DNA of 38,740 bases from Planctomycetota bacterium (GCA_020848735.1 JADLHO010000011.1:1-38740), one strand, 5' to 3'. Counted from the first letter of the stretch, positions 1-8,413 are shown. The notes: generated from the letters alone by a model not told the origin. A program made the numbers and translations.

Positions 1-375
1 CTGCAGGGCGGGGAACTCGCCTTGGCCGAGGACGGCGACGCCGAGGGCGAGCCAGTCGGCGGCCTGGGCCGGGCCGATGCTGCGGACGCCGACGGAGTGG
101 CCGACGAAGAGCTCGGTGTTGCGGACGCCGACGACGAGCTTGCCGCCTTCGGCGACGAACTCGGCGGCGGAGTCGAGGAGCTCGTGCATGAGGCCGCCCT
201 CCTCGCCGTCGTCGAGGCCGATCACGCAGAGTTCGGGGTGGTGGAAGCGCTCGAAGAGGCCGAGGGTGAAGCCGTAGGCCGGGCGACCGTCTTCGGCCTC
301 GATGAGGACGACGTGCCAGCCGTTCGTCTCGATCTGTTCCCGAACGGCGGCGCGGAAGGTCTCGAACTCGCTCAT
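1..375 (-). CDS. DUF4262 domain protein (C-terminus cut by window edge)
   Basis: The reading frame starts at an ATG at 375 and runs off the left edge, giving 125 residues. The N-terminal part (GWHVVLIEAEDGRPAYGFT, then GLFERFHHPELCVIGL) has the pattern I recognise as DUF4262: a short beta-rich stretch with a 'YT/FT-x-GL' signature followed by 'HPEL'. No biochemical function is known for this family. The start lies 4 bases after the purF stop codon, so the two genes are probably co-transcribed, with this one last or near last. The link to purine synthesis is positional only. The C-terminal end cannot be judged from this window. Confidence 0.8.
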   Translation of the reverse strand, partial: MSEFETFRAAVREQIETNGWHVVLIEAEDGRPAYGFTLGLFERFHHPELCVIGLDDGEEGGLMHELLDSAAEFVAEGGKLVVGVRNTELFVGHSVGVRSIGPAQAADWLALGVAVLGQGEFPALQ

Positions 376-379
376 CGGG

Positions 380-1852
380 TCAACTGGTCTCGCGACCGGA
401 GGCCGCGAGGCGGTCGGCCTCGATGTCGGCCAGCATGGCTTCGGTGATGTCGCCGGTCGGATAGTCGCCCGTGAAGCACGCGGTGCAGAACTTCTTCGCA
501 CAGCCGCCGGCGGTCTGGACCGCCTCGACCATCGACTGCACGTCCTGATAGACGACGCTGTCGCAACCGAGCTCGGCGCAGATCTGCTCGTGCGTGCGAC
601 CGCGCGCGATGAACTCACGCTTGGTCGACATGTCGATGCCGTAGGGGCAGGGGTGGAGCAGCGGCGGCGAATAGGAGGCGAGGTGGACCTCCGCCGCGCC
701 CATCTGGCGGGCGATGCGGACGATCTGCCGCATGGTGTTCCCGCGCACGATCGAGTCGTCGACGATGAGCACGCGCTTGCCCTCGAACTCGACGCGGATC
801 GGATTGAGCTTGTGCCGCACGCTCGCCTGCCGCTGCTTGTCGTTCGGCATGATGAACGTGCGGCCGACATAGCGGTTCTTCACGAAGCCCTCGCGGTAGG
901 GCACGCCGATCTCCTCGGCCATGCGCTGCGCGGCGGTCCGTGCGGACTCGGGCACCGGGATCACGACGTCGACCTCGCGGCCCGACTTCTTCCACGCCTT
1001 GGCGAGACTCTCGCCGAGGCTGAGGCGCGCCTCATACACGGAGATGCCGTCGAGGACGCTGTCGGGACGCGCGAAGTAGACGTGCTCGAAGATGCAGGGG
1101 CGGTGCGGGCGATCGCTCACCTTGAACGACTGCACGCGGCGCGAGTTGTCGATCCAGATGACCTCGCCGGCCTCGACGTCGCGCACGGGCTGGTAGCCCG
1201 CCACGTCGAGCACGACGGACTCGCTCGCGACGGCCCACCAGGGACCGTCGGGGCCGTCCTTCTTGCCGAGGATGATCGGCTTGATCCCGAAGGGGTCGCG
1301 GAACGCGAACATGCCCGCGCCCGCGACGATGCCGACGACGGAATAGGCGCCCTTCACGACGCGGAAGACCTCGGCCACGGCATCGCGCACGTCCTCACCG
1401 CGGAGCCGATCGGCGCGCTTCTGGAAGAGCACGCCGGCGAAGACGTAGAGCACCGCCTCGAGATCGCAGTTGCTCGCGAGCCGGGCCTGCGGCGTGTGCT
1501 TGAGGAAGTAATCGCGGCGCAGCTCGTGGAAGTTCGTGACGTTCCCGTTGTGCGCCATCGCGATGCCCACCGGGTAGTCGACCCAGAAGGGCTGCACGTC
1601 GGTGTCCTCGCCGCCACCCACCGTGGGGTAGCGCACGTGGCCGACGCCCATGTGTCCGGTGAGCCGCGCGAGATGGCGCTGCTCGAACACGTCGCGGACG
1701 AGGCCGAGGCCCTTCTTGGCCTGGAACTTGTCGCCGAAGGTCACGACGCCGGCGGCGTCCTGGCCGCGGTGCTGGATGGCCAGCAGGCCGGTGAGCACGT
1801 CCTGGACGACGTCAGCGCCGTCGGGCGCGAGGATGGAGATGAATCCGCACAT
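380..1852 (-). CDS. purF: Amidophosphoribosyltransferase (PurF)
   Basis: This enzyme carries out the first committed step of de novo purine synthesis: PRPP plus glutamine gives 5-phosphoribosylamine, glutamate and pyrophosphate in the cytoplasm. The 490-residue protein begins Met-Cys-Gly-Phe, so removal of Met exposes the catalytic N-terminal Cys. There is no propeptide, unlike in Bacillus. The N-terminal half is a class II glutamine amidotransferase domain (HRGQDAAG near residue 30, AHNGNV near 100). The C-terminal half is a PRPP transferase with the PRPP loop VLIVDDSIVRGNT near 359-371. Cys in RPCIFEHVYF, HPCPYG and the pair in CTACFTGDYP sit where the Bacillus-type enzyme binds its [4Fe-4S] cluster, so a cluster-bearing form is likely. 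Length is normal for the family. Confidence 0.97.
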   Translation of the reverse strand: MCGFISILAPDGADVVQDVLTGLLAIQHRGQDAAGVVTFGDKFQAKKGLGLVRDVFEQRHLARLTGHMGVGHVRYPTVGGGEDTDVQPFWVDYPVGIAMAHNGNVTNFHELRRDYFLKHTPQARLASNCDLEAVLYVFAGVLFQKRADRLRGEDVRDAVAEVFRVVKGAYSVVGIVAGAGMFAFRDPFGIKPIILGKKDGPDGPWWAVASESVVLDVAGYQPVRDVEAGEVIWIDNSRRVQSFKVSDRPHRPCIFEHVYFARPDSVLDGISVYEARLSLGESLAKAWKKSGREVDVVIPVPESARTAAQRMAEEIGVPYREGFVKNRYVGRTFIMPNDKQRQASVRHKLNPIRVEFEGKRVLIVDDSIVRGNTMRQIVRIARQMGAAEVHLASYSPPLLHPCPYGIDMSTKREFIARGRTHEQICAELGCDSVVYQDVQSMVEAVQTAGGCAKKFCTACFTGDYPTGDITEAMLADIEADRLAASGRETS

Positions 1853-1947
1853 CGTGATGATCGCTGGGCCGCGGAACGCGAGGAGGGCTGACTCTAGCCC
1901 GGACCACTCACGAACGCCTGCTCGCGTCGGCGCCGCGGCGCACGCGC

Positions 1948-1964
1948 GGCCCGCGACGCGGGCC
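1948..1964 (-). terminator. Possible hairpin terminator after the small Ala-rich gene
   Basis: A perfect 7-bp inverted repeat, GGCCCGC-GAC-GCGGGCC, lies 5 bases beyond the stop codon of the gene ending at 1970 (minus strand), between it and purF. No T-run follows, so it is a GC-rich hairpin rather than a textbook intrinsic terminator. Confidence 0.35.
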
Positions 1965-1969
1965 GGGAC

Positions 1970-2398
1970 TCAGTTGATCACGTCTTCGAGGATGTCGCGG
2001 ATGCGCTCGAGGGCGGCGCGGTAGCGGGCGCGCGCGGTCTCGCTCGCCTTCACGTGCGCGATGATGCCCTCGAGATCGGTGCCGACGCTGCTGCTGCTGC
2101 TGGGAGCCGGCGCCTTGCGCACGGCGGCGCGGGCTGCGGGCGCCGCAGCCGGCGCCGGGCTCGCTGCCGCGGCGGCGGCGGCCTTCTGCTTCTTGGCGGC
2201 GCGGGCCGTGGGACCGGTGCCGCGCGGCGCCGTCGGGACGAGCCCGAGCTTCGCCTTCGCCCGGCCGTAGACGATGGGGTAGATCTTGAAGCCCTTCTTC
2301 TGGGCGGCGGCGGCGACGTCCGCGTAGCTGATCGTCGGGTTCTTCTCGAGCAGACTGACGACGAAGTCGAAGGACTCGGACTTGTTCTTGGCGGCCAC
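1970..2398 (-). CDS. Small two-part protein with Ala-rich linker, unknown function
   Basis: I chose the GTG at 2398 because a GGAAAG Shine-Dalgarno-like sequence lies about 6 bases upstream and the protein then begins AAKNKSESFDFVV. This gives 142 residues. Residues 8-50 form a compact helical region (LLEKNPTISYADVAAAAQKK, then GFKIYPIVYGRAKAKLGLV). Its 'ISYADV..AA.KKG' pattern looks like a small helix-turn-helix or winged-helix fold, but I cannot name the family. Residues 55-105 are a low-complexity Ala/Pro/Ser/Lys linker. The last 35 residues form a charged amphipathic helix (TARARYRAALERIRDILEDV). The basic linker and HTH-like start would fit a nucleoid or nucleic-acid-binding role, which is inference only. 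Confidence 0.65.
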   Translation of the reverse strand: MAAKNKSESFDFVVSLLEKNPTISYADVAAAAQKKGFKIYPIVYGRAKAKLGLVPTAPRGTGPTARAAKKQKAAAAAAASPAPAAAPAARAAVRKAPAPSSSSSVGTDLEGIIAHVKASETARARYRAALERIRDILEDVIN

Positions 2399-2478
2399 TG
2401 GGTGCTTTCCGCGATCGGGGTGGGGTGTGCGGCCTCGGTAGCTTGGTGGGAGGACCGCAGAGGGATGGACGAGGCAGT

Positions 2479-2495
2479 CGTTCGGAAACCGAACG
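2479..2495 (-). terminator. Perfect hairpin, likely terminator of the CBM9-like gene or an operator
   Basis: A perfect 7-bp inverted repeat, CGTTCGG-AAA-CCGAACG, lies in the 184-base gap between the stop of the upstream gene (2583) and the GTG of the next gene (2398). On the minus strand the loop is TTT. It is about 85 bases downstream of the first gene and about 80 bases upstream of the second, so it could terminate one or regulate the other. Confidence 0.4.
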
Positions 2496-2582
2496 AAGCG
2501 AAGTCCAGCGTCATAGCGCTCCTGCGCCGGTGATTTCAATGCGCCGCCTGTCGCCGGTCTTTCGCCACACGCGCAAGTCCGC

Positions 2583-4460
2583 TCAGCGCTGCGCTTCGAT
2601 CGTGACCGATTGGCCGGGCAGGACGATCGTCGAGCGCCGCGGCCGCAGGCCCTTCTGCAGTTCGAAGGCCTCCGCCAGGCGCACGCGCCCGCCGCTTCCC
2701 GGCAGGTCGGCGCAGCGCAGGACGTCATCGATCACCAGCGCCTTGGCCTCGATGCGCTGTCCCACGACCCGCGCCTCGGGGTGCAGGGCCGAAAGCACGT
2801 GACAGTCCACCGGCCGCTCCCGATCGACCGTCTCCGCGAGGAGTTCGGGCCCGCTGAAGAGGAGCGTGGCGCCGTCCGGCCAGCGGAAGAGGTAGCCGAC
2901 GCTCCGGGCGACGAGGCCCTTCTCGTCGACGTCGCCGCAGACGTGGATCGAGAGGCCCTGCGCCGCATAGTCCTTGCCCGGCATGACGAGCGGGAACTTC
3001 TCGATCTCGAGGCCGGGCAGGCTCAGCGCGATGTGCGAGAAGACCGGCAGCTCGACCTTGCGCGCCAGGGCCCGCAGGAGGAGCTGGTCGTTGCGCCGGG
3101 TCGGGTCCCCCGGCGAGGTCAGCACCACGAAGTCGAGGGCCGCGCCGAGCAGGTGGTCGAGACGGAAACCCGCCGGATCGACCGCGAAGGAGGCGAGCTT
3201 GCTGCGCACCAGCCAGCCGCCCTGCGGCAGACGCCAGAGCACGAAGCCGTGCTCGGGCGGTTCGGCGGTCGCGCGACGCACGGTGCCCTCGAGGACGTGG
3301 TCCCAGAAATAGGGCAGGCCGCTCGCGGCGAGGCCGGCGCACTCCCGGTTCATACGGCGGTGCTGGGCATGGACGAACTCGACGTAGTCGACGCGCGGGA
3401 ACTCGGCGACGCGCAGCTCGAGCTCGTCGAGCAACGCACGCCAGTCGGTGCCGCCGGCGAAGGACGGGTCCGCGGTGCCCGCCTCGACCCAGGCGAGTGG
3501 CTGCCTGGCGACGCGATTGGCGAGCCCGACCCAATACGCCGCCTCCGGCACGGGCGGCTCGGCCCGCACGGCGGGCGGCGGGATCGCCGGCAGGACGAAT
3601 CCGCTGCGGCTCGCGTCCTCGGCCGCGCTGTCGAGGAGCAGGAGCGAGCCGAGCAGGCCGGGGTCGATGCGCGGCCCCATGCCGAAGGTCCAGCCGATGC
3701 GCGTCTGCGGCATCGGGTCGGTCGGGTCGTCGTAGTCCGAGAGCACGAACTGCGCGCCGAGGATCTGTCCCGCGACCGGCTTCTCGCCGACGCCGAGGAT
3801 CTCGGCCCAGGGGATGCGCGCCTCGTAGGTCGTGACCTTCTCCTGCTTGTCGGGTGCGACCACCGCCGCGGCCGTCGCGGCGAAGCGCGCCTCGCCGCGG
3901 AAGCGGTCCCACTTCACGAGGCGATTGCCCTGGCCTTCGACCTCGGCGATCCAGAACGCGCTGTCCTCGCGACGACCGCTGTCGTTGCCCAAAGCACGCG
4001 TGTCGCGCTCGGGGTCGAGCCAGACGAGCACCGAGTCGGCCGGCGGGATCTCGTTCACCTGCTCGCGCTCCGCGGGGAGGCGGATGTGCCAGTCGTCCTT
4101 CACGCGGGCCGCGACGTAGAGGTCCTCGTCGTCCCAGCAGAGGAAGAGCCGCCCGGCGCAGTCGTCGAGCGAGCGGAAGGCGCCGAGCGCCGTGCCCGAG
4201 ACCTGGCGCGAGTCGTCGAGACGGATCACCGGGAGCGCGGGCCAGTCGTCGAGCGCGCCATCGATCACGATGCGCGCCTTGCCGCGCCGGAACACGCCGG
4301 CCTCCGGGATGGGCAGGGGCTCGACCGGCCGGGCGGGCGGATTCTGCGCGGGCGGGTCCTGCGCGACAGGATCCTGCGGGGTCGGCACCTGCCGAAGCGC
4401 GGACTCGGCAGCGCCGAACGGGACGGACAGACAGACGAGGGCGTGGGCGAGGAGCGGCAT
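2583..4460 (-). CDS. Secreted CBM9-like protein with a degenerate metallo-beta-lactamase fold
   Basis: The protein has 625 residues from the ATG at 4460. Residues 1-20 are a signal peptide (MPLLAHALVCLSVPFG), followed by a Pro/Gln-rich spacer (PTPQDPVAQDPPAQNPPARP). Residues about 55-270 resemble the CBM9/DOMON-like sugar-binding fold of bacterial outer-surface proteins: IDGALDDWPALPVIRLDD, DEDLYVAARVKDDWH, EARIPWAEI, then a closing strand. The C-terminal region (about 440-600) has the order of a metallo-beta-lactamase-like domain: LDFVVLTSPGDPTRRND in the place of the usual T-H-x-H-x-D-H motif, a central HVCGD and LLFSGPELL. All the metal-binding His of the first motif are missing, so hydrolase activity is doubtful. 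It is followed after 68 bases by the signal peptidase gene upstream on the same strand. The function is unknown; extracellular ligand binding is the safest reading. Confidence 0.75.
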   Translation of the reverse strand: MPLLAHALVCLSVPFGAAESALRQVPTPQDPVAQDPPAQNPPARPVEPLPIPEAGVFRRGKARIVIDGALDDWPALPVIRLDDSRQVSGTALGAFRSLDDCAGRLFLCWDDEDLYVAARVKDDWHIRLPAEREQVNEIPPADSVLVWLDPERDTRALGNDSGRREDSAFWIAEVEGQGNRLVKWDRFRGEARFAATAAAVVAPDKQEKVTTYEARIPWAEILGVGEKPVAGQILGAQFVLSDYDDPTDPMPQTRIGWTFGMGPRIDPGLLGSLLLLDSAAEDASRSGFVLPAIPPPAVRAEPPVPEAAYWVGLANRVARQPLAWVEAGTADPSFAGGTDWRALLDELELRVAEFPRVDYVEFVHAQHRRMNRECAGLAASGLPYFWDHVLEGTVRRATAEPPEHGFVLWRLPQGGWLVRSKLASFAVDPAGFRLDHLLGAALDFVVLTSPGDPTRRNDQLLLRALARKVELPVFSHIALSLPGLEIEKFPLVMPGKDYAAQGLSIHVCGDVDEKGLVARSVGYLFRWPDGATLLFSGPELLAETVDRERPVDCHVLSALHPEARVVGQRIEAKALVIDDVLRCADLPGSGGRVRLAEAFELQKGLRPRRSTIVLPGQSVTIEAQR

Positions 4461-4528
4461 CGGGCCGGTGGATCGGCCGCGACCATATCGGCCCCGCCGC
4501 CTCGCGTAACGACGGGACCGGCCGCGCG

Positions 4529-5791
4529 TCAGAGCCAGCGGCGCCGCGAGGCGGGTGCGAGGACGCCGATCGGCCGGCCCACGAGGTCCTCGATGCGGAA
4601 CGCGTCGCCGGGATGGTCGCGGGAGTCGCTGCTGTCGTACGAGTTCTCGCCGAGCACGAAGAGCTCGCCGGGTTCGAGCCGGAAGCTCTCGCTCCGCGGC
4701 TGCCAATGCACGTCGTGGAAGCCGCGCGCGCGGGTGATCCGCACGCGGCCGGTGCCGGCGACGCCGAGGTGCAGCAGGTTCGCCTCCGGCCGCTCGAAGG
4801 TCTCGCCCGGCAGCAGTTCGCGCGGCGAGCGGAACTCGACGGCGTGCTCGAACCAGGCGATGAGGACGCCGTCGGCGATCACGAAGAGCCGGCCGTCGAG
4901 ATAGCCGTAGGCGAGGCGCAGCGTGCGGCCGAGGGGCAGGCTCGGGACCACGAGTTCCTCCCCCGCCGACGCACCCATCACCGAACAGCGCAGACGCCCT
5001 GCCGCCGAGTATTCGAGCGCGTGGTAGACCTCGACCGCCTCGAGGACGAGCAGGAGCGACTCCACGCCGGCATCGAGCGCGAGCTCCAGCTCGAGACCGA
5101 CGTCGCGCACCTCGCCACGGCGGATCGCGAGGAGCTCGCCGGTCGCGTCGAGGAAGGCGGTGTCGATCGCCGCGCCGGTGCGGAGGAAGCCCGCGAGCTG
5201 CTGCGTCGGCGGCCGTTGCGTGCGCCGCGCGGCCTGCGCCTGGGGGGTGAGTTGGGCGACGAGGGCGTCGCGCGGGAGCGCGGCCAGCACGAGCGCGTCG
5301 CCGTCGACGGCGTCCTGCCCGACCAGCACGCCGGACTCCACCGCGCGCGCCGCGGGATCGACCACGAAGGCCGTCTGCCGGTAGCCGGCCTGCTCCAGCG
5401 GGTGCTTCACGTCGCGCTCGAGCGTGCGCTGCTCGCCCTCCTTGATGAAGAGGTCGCCCTCCCGCAGCGCGAGCTCGGCCGGACCCTGCGCGATGAAGCG
5501 CTTCACGAGGTGCGCGCCGTCGCGCTGGTGGCGGTTGCGCAGCACGATCAGGTCGTGGCGGCGCAGGGGGCGGCGGTGCCAGCTCCAGAGCGGCGAGGAC
5601 CAGAACGCGGTCTTGTCGACGAGCACGCGGTCGCCGTCGCGGGGGTCGCCGTGCAGCGTGGGCTCCATGCTCCGGCTCGGGATCGCGTAGCGCTCCGCGA
5701 CGTGCGCGCGCAGGTTGTGGAAGACGATCCACGAACCGAGCCCGATCGCGAGGAGCTCGAGGGCCAGGCCCCGGGCGGTCCAGCCGCTCAC
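4529..5791 (-). CDS. lepB: Signal peptidase I, enlarged form
   Basis: Type I leader peptidase of the S26 family, which cleaves signal peptides at the outer face of the cytoplasmic membrane by a Ser/Lys dyad. I chose the GTG at 5791 (420 residues) because GAGGA lies 8 bases upstream and the membrane segment (LALELLAIGLGSWIVF, about 8-25) then sits at the N-terminus. A TTG at 5884 would add 31 residues of unlikely composition. Box B is YAIPSRSMEPTL with Ser41. Box D is HLVKRFIAQG with Lys97. Box E is GENSYDSSDSR at about 381-391. About 280 residues separate Lys97 and box E, against roughly 125 in Escherichia coli LepB. The extra sequence is beta-rich and ends in a 3-keto-disaccharide-hydrolase-like or LamG-like stretch, which I cannot name firmly. 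The first large secreted protein downstream may be among its substrates. Confidence 0.9.
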   Translation of the reverse strand: MSGWTARGLALELLAIGLGSWIVFHNLRAHVAERYAIPSRSMEPTLHGDPRDGDRVLVDKTAFWSSPLWSWHRRPLRRHDLIVLRNRHQRDGAHLVKRFIAQGPAELALREGDLFIKEGEQRTLERDVKHPLEQAGYRQTAFVVDPAARAVESGVLVGQDAVDGDALVLAALPRDALVAQLTPQAQAARRTQRPPTQQLAGFLRTGAAIDTAFLDATGELLAIRRGEVRDVGLELELALDAGVESLLLVLEAVEVYHALEYSAAGRLRCSVMGASAGEELVVPSLPLGRTLRLAYGYLDGRLFVIADGVLIAWFEHAVEFRSPRELLPGETFERPEANLLHLGVAGTGRVRITRARGFHDVHWQPRSESFRLEPGELFVLGENSYDSSDSRDHPGDAFRIEDLVGRPIGVLAPASRRRWL

Positions 5792-5896
5792 CGGGCCGTC
5801 CTCGGCCGCTGGCCTCCGGGAAAAGTTTCCACAAACTGGCCGCTGCGCTGGGCCGCAAGTCCGGGCCGCGCCGTTGCCCTGCAAGGGCTTCCGAGC

Positions 5897-5918
5897 GTCG
5901 ACCCGAGACTCGGTCGAC
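5897..5918. promoter_or_regulatory. Near-palindrome in the divergent intergenic region
   Basis: The sequence GTCGA-c-CCGAG-A-CTCGG-TCGAC forms 10-bp arms around a single A, with one extra C in the left arm. It lies between the divergent signal peptidase gene (start 5791) and the gene at 6018, about 100 bases from each, as expected of an operator or of a 5' leader hairpin. No known regulator is recognised. Confidence 0.35.
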
Positions 5919-5985
5919 CGCGGGTCCGAGCGCCGTCTTGCGACGCCGCCGCGGCAGCGCTAAGGGGGACACCCGTCTCTTGGGC

Positions 5986-6017
5986 CATCGACCTTACTGT
6001 AGCAAATACAAGCACTT
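5986..6017 (+). promoter_or_regulatory. A/T-rich patch just before the gene at 6018, possible promoter
   Basis: TTACTGTAGCAAATACAAGC stands out in a region of about 70% GC and ends right before the ATG at 6018. No Shine-Dalgarno sequence is visible. A promoter with a very short leader, or simply an A/T-rich initiation region, would explain it. No clear -35/-10 pair was found. Confidence 0.3.
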
Positions 6018-7154
6018 ATGAAAAGCACGCGACGGAGTCACGCGCTGCGCAAGCTGCTCGACCTCTGCGATGACCTCCATCGCCTGCGCGCACGCCTCGC
6101 GGCGGCCGCGTTGCCGCGCGAGACGCGCGCACGCCTCGTGCGGCAGATGCGCAGCAAGACGGAACGACTCGCGCGCGACCTCGCCGCGTACCGCTTCAAG
6201 GGACCGCTCGGCCGCCTCATGCGCGAGCACCGCCTGAGCCTCGTGCAGTTCCAGGTGCTCGCGACACTGCTGCAGCGACATCTCCGCGCCGAGGACGAGT
6301 CGTCGATGGAAGGGCGCGAGCTGCTCGCCGCGGTGTTCGAGAGCTCGTTCGACGTGCTGTCCGGCATGGAGCTGCTCCACGAGAACGGGGCGCTGCGGCG
6401 CAGCGGACTCGTGGTCGTCGACGACAGCGACGAGCGCGCCCTCGACCTGCTCGAGTCGCGCTACCGCCTCGGTCACGAGGCCCTCACGGCCTTCCGCGAG
6501 GAGGTGCTCGGCGTGGTGGTCGACGACGGGCGCGGCGCCGTCGAGGCCTACGCCAGCAACCACGAGTACCTGCTCGACCTGCGCATCCTGCACAACCTCT
6601 ACCTGCACCGCAGCGAGCGGGTCTTCCAGCAGGAGCGCTGGGACCGCGCGCATCCGGGTGTGGTCGCGCCGGGCCGCCAGCTCGGCCAGCGCATCGAGGC
6701 CTTCTGGAACCGCATCGAACGCCGCCTCGCGCTCGGTCCGGACGCCGCCCAGTTCCCCGGCGTGCGCTTCTTCCGCGAGCACCGACTCGGCCGGGCGGAG
6801 ACCATCGTGGTCGTCGCGCTGCTCTTCCGTGAACTCTTCGAGGGCATCGCCTACGCCGACGTCGCGGAGCTGATCCGGCTGATCAGCGGCGACGAGCTCG
6901 AGCTGCTGCGCAACCGCCGGCACTTCCTCGAGCACGGGCGGCTGCTGCGCCAGGACATCGTGAAGGTCAGTGCCGAGCTCGACGGGCGCACGCTGACCGG
7001 CGAGGCCCAGCTCTCGGACTGGGCCGTGAACCAGCTCTTCGGTGCGCCGCTGGGCGACGGCGCGATCGACGCCGACGACCGTCTCGACTGGCACCTCTAC
7101 CTCGAGAAGCTCGAGGACGCGCGGACCTTCTTCCGCGACCTCGAAGGCAACTGA
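6018..7154 (+). CDS. Free-standing N-terminal region of a bacterial AAA ATPase (no ATPase domain)
   Basis: The protein has 378 residues, is highly charged and helical, and has no signal peptide, so it is probably cytoplasmic. Residues about 70-140 (LSLVQFQVLATLLQRHL, ELLAAVFESSFDVLSGMELL, ENGALRRSGLVVVDD) and the closing part (LSDWAVNQLFG) match what I know from the N-terminal winged-helix region placed before the ATPase module in many planctomycete and myxobacterial AAA proteins. There, 'L..G.LR..GLV' and 'L.D..V..LLG' come just before the Walker A motif. Here the protein ends about 45 residues after LSDWAVNQLFG, with no P-loop, Walker B or sensor motif. It could be an adaptor or inhibitor that mimics the ATPase N-domain. 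The next gene starts 15 bases downstream, suggesting co-transcription. Confidence 0.6.
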   Translation: MKSTRRSHALRKLLDLCDDLHRLRARLAAAALPRETRARLVRQMRSKTERLARDLAAYRFKGPLGRLMREHRLSLVQFQVLATLLQRHLRAEDESSMEGRELLAAVFESSFDVLSGMELLHENGALRRSGLVVVDDSDERALDLLESRYRLGHEALTAFREEVLGVVVDDGRGAVEAYASNHEYLLDLRILHNLYLHRSERVFQQERWDRAHPGVVAPGRQLGQRIEAFWNRIERRLALGPDAAQFPGVRFFREHRLGRAETIVVVALLFRELFEGIAYADVAELIRLISGDELELLRNRRHFLEHGRLLRQDIVKVSAELDGRTLTGEAQLSDWAVNQLFGAPLGDGAIDADDRLDWHLYLEKLEDARTFFRDLEGN

Positions 7155-7169
7155 CCTATCATCGGGACG

Positions 7170-8390
7170 ATGGTCCGCGTCGAAGAACTCATCCACGACT
7201 GGAACCGCGTCGGCGGCCTCGGCCAGCCTCAGGGCAAGCTGATGTTCGACGACGAGACGCTGCGCGACGGCCTGCAGTCGCCGTCGGTCGTCGACCCACC
7301 GATCGAGCGGAAGCTCGAGCTGCTCCACGTGATGGATGCGCTCGGCATCCACACCGCCAATCTCGGGCTCCCGGGGGCGGGCGGGCGCCCCCGCGAGGAC
7401 ATCCTCCGCATGACGCGCGAGATCGCGTCCTCGCGCCTGGCCATCGGCGCGAACGTCGCCTGCCGCACCGTGGTCAGCGACATCGAGCCCGTGGTCGAGA
7501 TGAGCCAGAAGGCCGGCATCCCCATCGAGGTCTGCGCCTTCATCGGCAGCAGCACGATCCGGCAATACGCCGAGGACTGGAGCCTCGAGCGCATGCTGCA
7601 GAACACGCGCGACGCGCTGCGCTTCTGCCGCGACCACGACCTGCCGGTGATGTACGTCACCGAGGACACCTCGCGCGCGTTCCCCGAGACGATCCGCGCG
7701 CTCTACAGCGAGGCGATCGAACTCGGCGCGAAGCGCGTCTGCGTCTGCGACACGGTCGGGCACAGCACGCCGCAGGGCGCGGCGGCCGTCGTGCGCTTCG
7801 TGAAGACGGAGATCGTCGACCGGCTCGATCCCGCCGTCGGCATCGACTGGCACGGCCATCGCGACCGCGACCTCGGCATCGCCAACTGCCTCGCCGCCAT
7901 CGAAGCCGGCGCCACGCGCGTGCACGGCGCGGCCCTCGGCATCGGCGAACGCGCGGGCAATGCGCCGATGGACCTCCTGCTCGTGAACTGCAAGCTGCAG
8001 GGCTGGATCGACAACGACCTGCGCCGCCTGCCGGAATACGTGCGCAAGGTCTCGGCCGCCGTCGGCGTGCCGATCCCGAGCAATTACCCCGTGCTCGGCG
8101 GCGACGCCTTCGAGACGGGGACCGGCGTGCACGCCGCCGCCGTCATCAAGGCCTTCCGCAAGGGCGACGTCGCGCTCGCGGACGCGGTCTACAGCGGCGT
8201 GCCCGCGAGCATGGTCGGTCTCGAACAGAAGATCGGCATCGGCCCGATGAGCGGGAAGTCGAACGTGGTCTGGTGCCTCGAGAAGCTCGGCCTCGACCCG
8301 AGCGAGGAGCGCGTGCAGCGCGTGCTGGACGCGGGCAAGGGCAGCAAGCGCCTGCTCAGCGAGGCGGAGATCCGCGCCGCGGCGAAGTGA
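7170..8390 (+). CDS. 2-isopropylmalate/homocitrate synthase family enzyme (DRE-TIM metallolyase)
   Basis: The enzyme has 406 residues and is a Claisen-type acyl-CoA condensing TIM barrel that needs a divalent metal. Asp27-Asp28-Glu-Thr-Leu-Arg-Asp-Gly matches the family's first signature (Arg32 polarises the keto acid, Asp binds metal). HGHRDRDLG near 228-236 supplies the two metal-binding His. GIGERAGNAP near 258-267 is the second signature, typical of isopropylmalate, citramalate and homocitrate synthases and not of HMG-CoA lyase. The C-terminal allosteric domain of classical LeuA (about 130 residues) is absent, so this is the short, homocitrate-synthase-like or LeuA-like form. The specificity cannot be settled from sequence, so no symbol is given. 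No other leucine or lysine gene is nearby. Confidence 0.85.
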   Translation: MVRVEELIHDWNRVGGLGQPQGKLMFDDETLRDGLQSPSVVDPPIERKLELLHVMDALGIHTANLGLPGAGGRPREDILRMTREIASSRLAIGANVACRTVVSDIEPVVEMSQKAGIPIEVCAFIGSSTIRQYAEDWSLERMLQNTRDALRFCRDHDLPVMYVTEDTSRAFPETIRALYSEAIELGAKRVCVCDTVGHSTPQGAAAVVRFVKTEIVDRLDPAVGIDWHGHRDRDLGIANCLAAIEAGATRVHGAALGIGERAGNAPMDLLLVNCKLQGWIDNDLRRLPEYVRKVSAAVGVPIPSNYPVLGGDAFETGTGVHAAAVIKAFRKGDVALADAVYSGVPASMVGLEQKIGIGPMSGKSNVVWCLEKLGLDPSEERVQRVLDAGKGSKRLLSEAEIRAAAK

Positions 8391-8413
8391 CGGCGGCGCG
8401 ATGACCTTCGGCC

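Noticed and set aside
302..1891. Long open frame of 529 codons on the plus strand opposite purF
   Set aside because: Its sequence is Arg/Ala/His/Asp-rich without domain pattern. The minus-strand purF explains the region completely; long antisense frames are normal at this G/C content.
7170..8390. HMG-CoA lyase, suggested by the R-D-G-L-Q motif
   Set aside because: GIGERAGNAP and the HGHRDRDLG context are those of the isopropylmalate/homocitrate synthase branch.
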